Shown here one piece after another: positions 57,120-64,000 of a stretch of 64,000 nucleotides of DNA. The number at the start of each line of letters is the position of its first letter. Positions within the stretch are counted from its first letter, which is position 1. The DNA is from Xestospongia muta (lineage: Eukaryota; Porifera; Demospongiae; Haplosclerida; Petrosiidae), in the NCBI GenBank assembly GCA_963693285.1, contig OY848922.1:4638923-4702922 (forward strand). The letters are read 5' to 3'. Both the position numbers and the translations under genes were made by a program. Below the pieces are notes generated by a model. That model saw nothing but the letters and a program-made list of their open reading frames with translations, did not search any database and had not been told where the DNA came from.

Positions 57120-59380
57120 ATTGAGCAATACATTATTGTGCTGCATATATTGTATAGCAATTATTATATAGATTACTGCTGGTGTTAAAATAATTATACA
57201 ATGTAATGATCCTTAGAGAAACTTTGACGTTTACATTGTCATATAAATTTCAACAGTATATTCACATTAAATTATTAGATAACCATCACATAGATCTACA
57301 AAGAAATATAGTAATACATATAACACCTGTGTACTTGTACATCATTGATTGTGAGAAGTATGATCAAGATATTATCATCTTATTATGACTTCATTCTACA
57401 AGTATCTAAATTTGAAATACTTATGTTTGTTATCTTATAGTCTTATTACAATGATATTTTACTAGCTAGATTACAATAGTAAATGATGGCTGTCCTAATC
57501 TTTCCATCCAGCCAAAGGACCTGTCATTTTTCTGACAGGCAGGTTATTTTTTTTAAAAATGCCTAATTCCTAAAGGAATGTAAAAATATTTTTTTTTACT
57601 TTACATGAAGAACTTTATGTACAGTTCTAATGACTATATTCTGCCTCCAACTGTATATAATATTGCTGAACATATAAGTATATTGTAAGATGACCACAGT
57701 GTTATCCTTTGTGATAAAACAGACAAAGCAGTTGAGATACAGAGAATATCATTGTTTGAAGTGACATCAGAACAAAAAAATCCAATTAGGAACGTAAGTC
57801 ATATGTAAAACTAGTCAGTATAAAGTGGACAATGAAAATGTATCACTAGCTACCCCCTATTTGTAAAATTACATCTTGATAAACAAATGTTATCAGTGAA
57901 GTTGTATTATTGTAATTACTCAATTTACAAGATATAATTTGAAAGAAACATGAAGTAATCTATGATTAAAAAGTCTACATTTTTAAGCACCAATTACGAT
58001 ACTGGAAACATTCAATTAACACAAAGAAAAGAAAATGGGTATTTATTATCATGTTTCATACTGGTTTCCATATACAATGGCTAAATATTGTTATTCATAG
58101 TGATATTAACTATAACAACTATCCCAAAAATGAACCTGATGAGTCTAAGGCCTCTACCTTAAAACCTCTAAGGTCTGACATGAAAAAGAAAAGCAACTGT
58201 AATTAAAATAGTATAATAATTACAAATGAGTGTATATAAGCTAGATCTCTATAAATGTATTTTTATCAGATTAACTTATAGTAATATTTACTGTATATAT
58301 TTATAGATATACATTCTAAATATAGGAAAGTTAGTTTTAAACTACACACAATAGTATCGGTTTCCTCATATTGTATCACAATACACAGTAAACAAGATAA
58401 AATTATGTACATATACACGTGTTTGCATGTACCTATATGAACTTTAGTACAACAATGTTTTGGTGTATCAAATGGAAAAACAGTACTTTATATGTACATG
58501 AACATTCTCTTCTATGCCATAATTTATTTGTAAGTCATAAAATGATCATCTAGTTTTACATTAGCTTGGTATAGCCAACATTGTACTTTCCAATCTCATA
58601 TTTTGTGACATAAACCTGTTCTATAGCAAAAAATCAACTTCTTTTTAGTACCCAGATATTCCACTTGAACCAGATACTAAATTTCCACATGATATATTAT
58701 AAGCCATCTAGCATGACTTCATGCATAGATAACAATATTTGTAAGGTAGAAATGTACTAAAAATTGTGAGAGGTAACATAACACACGATAATATGACAAC
58801 CTCTAATTGATAGAGATATCTATACAGGTGCTAAAAAGTCCATCTATTTATTTAAATTTGAGTAATTCGTTTGCCTTTACACTTACATATTAGTCAATAT
58901 AGTAGCTGCTTATTGTAATGTTGACAAATACATAATATTATTGTTACAAAAATTAATGTATAAAATGCATAATATTAAATCAGTCTCTTTGAGTGATAAA
59001 CACACTTCATAAGATGCATTTTTGTCTATGTTTCTTTTTTTGAATAATATACCAGATTTTTAACTGTATTATTTGATAATGACTTTAATATTGTTCCAAA
59101 CATTAGCTTAGTATAACCAAGCTGTGCACTTAATGCAATCAGTAATATCTTTCATGTGATAAAAGCTGAAGCATTGTGTAGTTACATAAAAGACCATTAC
59201 TCATACTACTAGTATAGCATGTAGTTATTTATATCCCATCACAAACTAACACTAGAATTGAAAAGTCAAGAAGTGTATTCGCCATACAAAACTATGATTA
59301 ATTTTTCCACTGATAGGCAAATATATTAATATCTACGATAACAATGTGTATGTATAACACTGTCAGTATGTACGACCAAC
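57120..59380. other. No gene seen
   Basis: AT-rich, with short ORFs only and no recognisable domain, RNA gene or repeat structure beyond low-complexity runs. Confidence 0.5.
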
Positions 59381-59387
59381 CCGGGCA

Positions 59388-59609
59388 TCATGTTATTATA
59401 ACTGTCATCATGTTATTATTTGTTCTGATGACAGAAGTGAATGATGAAGCACTGCTTTGATTAGGAAGACTGTTGCTGTGGTCAGTTGGAAAATCTTCAT
59501 CCTCGCTGTAGCCATCACTATCAGAATCATCTCTTGGTAGATGATCAAAATAATTCAAAATAAACTCTGGATGGGATAATATTTTTCTTGAACTGTTGCT
59601 GCAAGCCAT
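59388..59609 (-). CDS. Hypothetical acidic ORF, 73 codons
   Basis: Starts MACSNSSRKILSHPEF, continues YFDHLPRDDSDSDGYSEDED and is Ser-rich after that. Acidic Ser/Asp openings of this kind are seen at the start of some transposase-derived proteins (piggyBac type), but no catalytic part follows. Might be a lone first exon of a relic. Confidence 0.25.
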   Translation of the reverse strand: MACSNSSRKILSHPEFILNYFDHLPRDDSDSDGYSEDEDFPTDHSNSLPNQSSASSFTSVIRTNNNMMTVIIT

Positions 59610-59719
59610 CGAAAATTTTTAATTATATTTCTTTTAGCTGCTTGCAACATAAAACATTTTGTATATGTTGTTCACAAATGTGCTGCTGCAGCTGTGCAAT
59701 TGACCATCAAAGGGTTATT

Positions 59720-60070
59720 GATGATCTTGTAATGATCTTAAGACTGAGTTATCAGAATGTAATAATTTTTATTATGTAGATAAAAACTTGAATACAATTT
59801 CTTAGCAATTTATAATTGAATCAACAGATATATAACTGTAGGTATTTCATACATTCTACTACTTTTATAGTGAGCTATAACTCCTCTTCAAGTAGCTAGT
59901 TGTCTAATGTGCTAGTTAATTGTTGTACAAGTACAAAGGTAATATTGATTAATTATATAACGTTTGTATGAGGTTTGTCACTTCTATTTCATTTTTTTAT
60001 TTAAATGATTAATATTGCTTTTATCATGACTTTATATCTAGTCATTTACTTAAAATGTCAAACAGTGAAT
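59720..60070. repeat. Segmental duplication, copy 2
   Basis: Partner of 56040-56420, same orientation, diverged by substitutions and small indels. Confidence 0.75.
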
Positions 60071-60074
60071 TCTT

Positions 60075-62100
60075 AATAATCAATCCATAATTGAAAAAAA
60101 TTAGAGTTTCTGCTTATCAGTGAAATGACTCTGATGTAAGGACATCAAAGCTCCATGCTTAATTTCAATGTACAATGTTTCTATTATGGCATCAATTTTC
60201 ATATTTGGATTGAATTGTTAAGGTTATATCAGGAGGAATGATAACTAAACTATATCATTCAATCTAGTGGACATGCGGGTGAGTATATACTTATTGTATA
60301 GACAATCATACAAGATACACTTTACAATTGAAAGTGTTGTGTTCTACATAACATTGCTAATGTTGCGGCAACCTTTTTTTGATATCAAAACTGCTCTTTA
60401 CTCTTTAGTAATGAGCAATACTATTAGCACCTATGGCAAAGCATTGATATTTACCACTGATAACTATGACTGTTCTTTTTGAGCAGGTATGACCTTGCTG
60501 CAAATATACACATCCAACGATGAATCTAATATAATCATTGAAAATTATATTTTTGCAAACAATTTTGCTCAATAATTAGGAGGAGGTGTGGCAATAAAAA
60601 CATAATTATACAGCAATAAAGCATATTATGGATCAGGCTTGGTTCTCTATGGATTTGATTCTACACCATTAATTTTTTTATTTTACAGACATTTCATTTG
60701 ATTCCAATAATAGACCCAGCAAGATTGATAGATTTTGTATAATGTATGTGATCCATAGACATTATGTACTTATTCGCTTTTGAATTTGAAGTAGCTATAT
60801 CCCTGGGTAATTGTTGGCATGCTGTGAAACTACGTATAGTGCAATTACCTACTTTAATAGTAACAACGCTATTATTAATGCACCAATTACAATTACTATA
60901 ATTGATATTTATGAATAAAATTTTTATACAATTTGCTATGATGATGACTATCATCCATGCAACATAGTCCAATTCTAAGTATAGCCACTAAGTAGTATAG
61001 CCACTCCCATTTCCAAACTGAACATTGTTATCGAGAAGATAGACTTCAAGTGTTATATAAGATGAACACATGATGTTAAAGGGATTTGTATAATTCATAA
61101 AGATTAAGTGGTTTAGACAGGACAGGACTCTTGAGCTCATATTTCAATTATATAAAATTTATTTAGGTGGATATAGAAATATGTGAGCAAACTTTTCCTT
61201 ATTATTTAAATATTTTTATAATGTGATAAGATACATAGAGAAGATTCATTTTCTGTACTTTATCCTTCATCTTTGTGATCTCCATTAAGTGAAGAATTTA
61301 AGTTTTAAAGTATAGACACTTGGTCTAAAAGGCCTATATTTTGGTCATGGACCATACGTTTTATATCCCTTTGAAACAAGTGACCATTCTAGTTATAAAA
61401 TTCTGATGAGTACTAGTGAAGACAAGGATATGTACATGTGACAAATATCCACATAGACTGAGTAAGTCTGGAACCTTGCAAAATGCCTGAGGTGAGTCTC
61501 TAGTCTTTGCTTCAAAAAATGTGACATCTGACAAAGGAGAAAACAATAACTCTAATCAAAATGGTATATAAGGAGGATGTTATTCTTAGAATCTCGTAAT
61601 TGTAGCCTTATATATAGCTGGATCAAAGGTCAAACACTTTCAGTTCTGTAATAACCTCATCCAATAAGCAATTACTTTACTATATATATATTCCAGCCAC
61701 ATGTCTCAATATAATAATAATATAATAGTTTATATTGTATGTATGAGAGACTGTGAACACTATATTGACATAAGATTAACATTTTTAATAAAGAAGCATA
61801 AATTCAAATCCACTACAATTAATAAATTATATAAAAAATATACGTAGCATTTTAAAGTAATTAGAACAAAAGTGTAAACATTCTTGTATTTAAGCAAAAT
61901 TACACTTTTAAAACTATAAATATAGATAATCAGTAGTTACTTTATGTAAATATGAATAATGACATTATCAGAAAGAAAGGTAATATAATTCATTCACTAG
62001 TTTTGGAAAGACACATATCCAAAATACATTTTGCTATAGAAGGTTCAAGAACTGGAGGTAAGTCCACTGCTGTTATTATAGTATGCCAAGTAAATTCAGT
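60075..62100. other. 3' flank of the paralogue, no gene seen
   Basis: ORFs of 60-92 codons at 60267-60482, 60694-60972 and 61361-61546 have no domain content. No repeat structure beyond a short AT run near 61680. Confidence 0.45.
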
Positions 62101-62103
62101 AGG

Positions 62104-62270
62104 TTATTTGTCTAGCCAAACCTGGATGACATCTGCAAGTCTGTCAGCATTACGATTCCTTTGGTCTAGTATATTCTCTAGATCTCCATGGCTAATTCTC
62201 AAGGCATGTCCTATCTGTCTCCATTTATATTCAATGGGCGATAATAAACGAATAAGATCCAGTTTGTCTT
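62104..62270 (-). CDS. Paralogue last exon: short death-domain-like region
   Basis: Encodes EDKLDLIRLLSPIEYKWRQI, then GHALRISHGDLENIL and ADRLADVIQVWLDK before a TAA. It shows the W-x-x-IG, L-x-x-I and VWL positions of a death fold but stops about one helix early compared with the usual 80-90 residues. A CAG/GTTTGG inside VIQVWL could instead be a donor leading to further exons. Confidence 0.65.
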
Positions 62271-63975
62271 CTATAATTGTGAAGACACATTATCAATAAA
62301 TATATATTGCTAAAATATATAAGTTAATGAAGATAGAGATGTAGGGAAATACTGTATGCATTAGTTGAAGATACAAAGCCTTACCAATATTAACAAGAAC
62401 ACAAACGTTTTTCTCATGTTGAACAAGTAGTCCACTATCAGCAATGTCTGTAATGAAAGTAAAAAAAATACAGTTACAGTTTCATAATGTAAAAAAAATG
62501 GATGTATTAGTTTATGTTCATTATATTTTACAAATATGATACTACTCATACCTAAAGTAACTAGTTTTTGACTAGCCAATGAATGATCTTTATTCAAATG
62601 GTCTTTGTCTATTAAAAATAAAATGTTGATAAATTACTGCAATGCAACGTTGTATATATAGCAATAATTATAATCACTGTTTTTAGTGTTTAGGAAATTG
62701 TAACTAAATAATTTTCGTGTTTTCAAAGTAGAGAAGCATAAACAAACAACATAACTTGTTTTAACTTGTTCTAAAAAAGAAGTGAAATTTATAGATACTA
62801 TTATGTTGATCATTTGGATAAATATAAATACTATATAGTACTATATACATATATTGTCCCAACCTAATTTTACACTCATAACATTGCTTATTTTCAGAGC
62901 TGATTCATCCACAGATACTGCTAGTAAAAGATAAAAATTATTTTAGTTAAATGTATAGTAAGTACATACCAATTAGATCAGTTGATTTGCCACCAGAAAT
63001 GACAGGGCAAGGATCTATATTAGAACAAATAACTGTCAACATCAGATAAATATGAGGTAATATTTTAAACTCACTAATTAGCCAACAGGTTTGTCTTTCA
63101 TCAATTAATTGAAGTGTTGGGAGCTGTTTTTCAATACTACATCTTATTAAGAGTGGCTCATCATCCCATGATATAATAACTGGATGTAACTTGTGTCCAC
63201 ATTCACTGTGCTCTTGTTTACAAGGGACAGATACTTCAGCTTTGAGTGCCCCTTCATCATATGCCAATATATCAGTACAAGCTGATATAGCTTCACAGAT
63301 AACTTTGCACAATTTAAAGCAATTTTTAGTTACACCATTGTAGTAGACCTCAATCCAATAGAATCGATCAACTATTAAGACAAAACCAAATAAATCTTCA
63401 GAATAAAGTAAAACAGCATAACGTAGCTGTCTTGGAAATGCAATTGAACAACTATCTATATCAAATTGTGGACTTTCTGTTCTGTCAACAAGAGCAACTA
63501 CAACAGCTGGAAACACACCCTAAAAAAATAGAGAATGATGTTATTTTTTACTAATCATCAAAACAAATTTGCAGAAATTACTCTAATTTGTAAGAGAATG
63601 GTTTTAATACTAACAAAATCAATGTTTGTTGAGTTGTAGAACAGTTACATCACTTACCTGAGGAACGACTTTACTTCTGAATGTAATAATCATTGGATCA
63701 CATTTTCTTTGACAAAGAATTACATCTTTTTCTTCTGCTTGTTTAGGTGGTAATACTAGTGGCATAAAATAGCTCTTAACACCATCAGTTGTCGAGAGTG
63801 GAGTAATGATATGCAGATAACGAAGCAACATTAAAAAGGCATGCTTTGTAAAAAGAGAAGAAACAAACGGTAGGCAAACGTTATCAGGTAAACATTCATA
63901 ATAAATCTTCAATTTTATTGCAAATCCAGATTGTTTTAATCTTGATAGTATTGAAATAACACTATTATCAGATTG
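62104..63975 (-). CDS. 3' part of a paralogous ROCO-like death-domain gene (partial at window edge)
   Basis: Seven exons in frame: 63658-63961 or so, 63075-63519, 62970-63014, 62864-62920, 62552-62608, 62385-62447, 62104-62270. The first matches the end of exon 23 of the main gene ([25 protein letters not shown]) and the second matches its 445-bp exon at near identity. Downstream the tails differ: 45, 57, 57 and 63 bp linkers, then an exon with IEYKWRQIGHALRISHGDLE and LADVIQVWLDK, a death-domain pattern unlike that of the main gene. The ankyrin, Roc and most COR sequence would lie beyond the right edge. Similarity to the first exon ends near 63900; upstream the frame is open only to a TAA at 63976-63978, so an extra intron or a truncation is possible. 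Confidence 0.75.
62385..62447 (-). CDS. Paralogue exon: 63-bp linker
   Basis: Encodes DIADSGLLVQHEKNVCVLVN, then I, phase 1 to phase 1, acceptor TTACAG, donor GTAAGG. A decayed copy lies near 56890-56940. Confidence 0.65.
62552..62608 (-). CDS. Paralogue exon: 57-bp linker
   Basis: Encodes DKDHLNKDHSLASQKLVTL, phase 1 to phase 1, donor GTATGA. A decayed copy with an in-frame stop lies near 57060-57110. Confidence 0.6.
62864..62920 (-). CDS. Paralogue exon: 57-bp linker
   Basis: Encodes AVSVDESALKISNVMSVKL, phase 1 to phase 1, acceptor TTACTAG, donor GTTGGG (weak). No domain recognised. Confidence 0.55.
62970..63014 (-). CDS. Paralogue exon: 45-bp linker
   Basis: Encodes NPCPVISGGKSTDLI, phase 1 to phase 1, aligning with exon 25 of the main gene (shared xPC start) but otherwise diverged. 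Confidence 0.7.
63075..63519 (-). CDS. Paralogue exon: post-COR region
   Basis: 445 bp, the same length and phase as 12785-13229. The start ([16 protein letters not shown]) is identical and substitutions are few. Some flanking intron bases are also shared, so the duplication is fairly recent. Confidence 0.85.
63658..63961 (-). CDS. Paralogue exon: end of COR region
   Basis: Ends VVPQ with donor GTAAGT, exactly as in the main gene. The 3' part aligns with exon 23. The 5' part (LKQSGFAIKLKIYYECLPDN) is open but does not clearly match. An acceptor-like AG stands just before 63961; the true start is uncertain. Confidence 0.65.
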
Positions 63976-64000
63976 TTATCACTATTTTGTTGACAAAGAT

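Noticed and set aside
61952..62299. 115-codon plus-strand ORF with a P-loop-like string (GSRTGGKST)
   Set aside because: It is antisense to the paralogue's death-domain exon, which has a domain match and proper splice sites; the motif is likely chance.

Overview
Eukaryotic nuclear DNA, strongly AT-rich, with GT-AG introns, abundant microsatellites and decayed transposons. The protein types (ankyrin-Roc-COR-death ROCO-like proteins, a HARBI1-like transposase relic) point to an invertebrate, and the gene style suggests a non-bilaterian such as a demosponge of the Amphimedon type. That assignment is inference; no mitochondrial, rRNA or other marker gene is present.

The centre of the window is one large minus-strand gene. 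I could splice it by eye from a six-codon first exon (50712-50729) to a stop codon at 11871: 28 coding exons over about 39 kb, all in frame, giving about 1590 residues. Nineteen exons are exactly 99 bp, phase 0 at both ends, and each encodes one 33-residue ankyrin repeat. They are followed by a 1850-bp exon with a Roc-like GTPase (P-loop GPPCVGKT, switch motif DSGGQP) and a COR region, a 445-bp post-COR exon, two short linker exons, a death-domain exon and a short Ser/Thr-rich tail. This is the DAPK/ROCO layout without a kinase, as expected of a cytoplasmic scaffold or signalling switch. The ankyrin array grew by repeated tandem duplication of exon plus intron. Two exon subfamilies are interspersed, several duplications look recent, and one exon is decayed (about 42988-43055).

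At the right edge (62104-63975) is the 3' half of a paralogue on the same strand. Its 445-bp exon is very like that of the first gene, but its tail differs: more short linker exons and a different, shorter death-domain exon. A decayed copy of this paralogue's last three exons lies at 56640-57110.

The rest is repeat-rich flank. 1-2141: two identical 547-bp direct repeats (LTR-like or a recent tandem duplication). 2.2-9.1 kb: decayed coding fragments, including a duplicated pseudogene pair (3150-4400 and 7890-8660), a HIRAN-like scrap and a possible terminal exon of an unidentified plus-strand gene. 9.2-11.8 kb: no gene seen. Introns of the main gene hold a TIR element with an inner foldback (16802-17864) and a PIF/Harbinger relic (30238-30855). 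52.1-54.9 kb: a four-copy tandem repeat of about 630-780 bp. 55-61 kb: a G-quadruplex-like patch, duplicated non-coding segments and relics.
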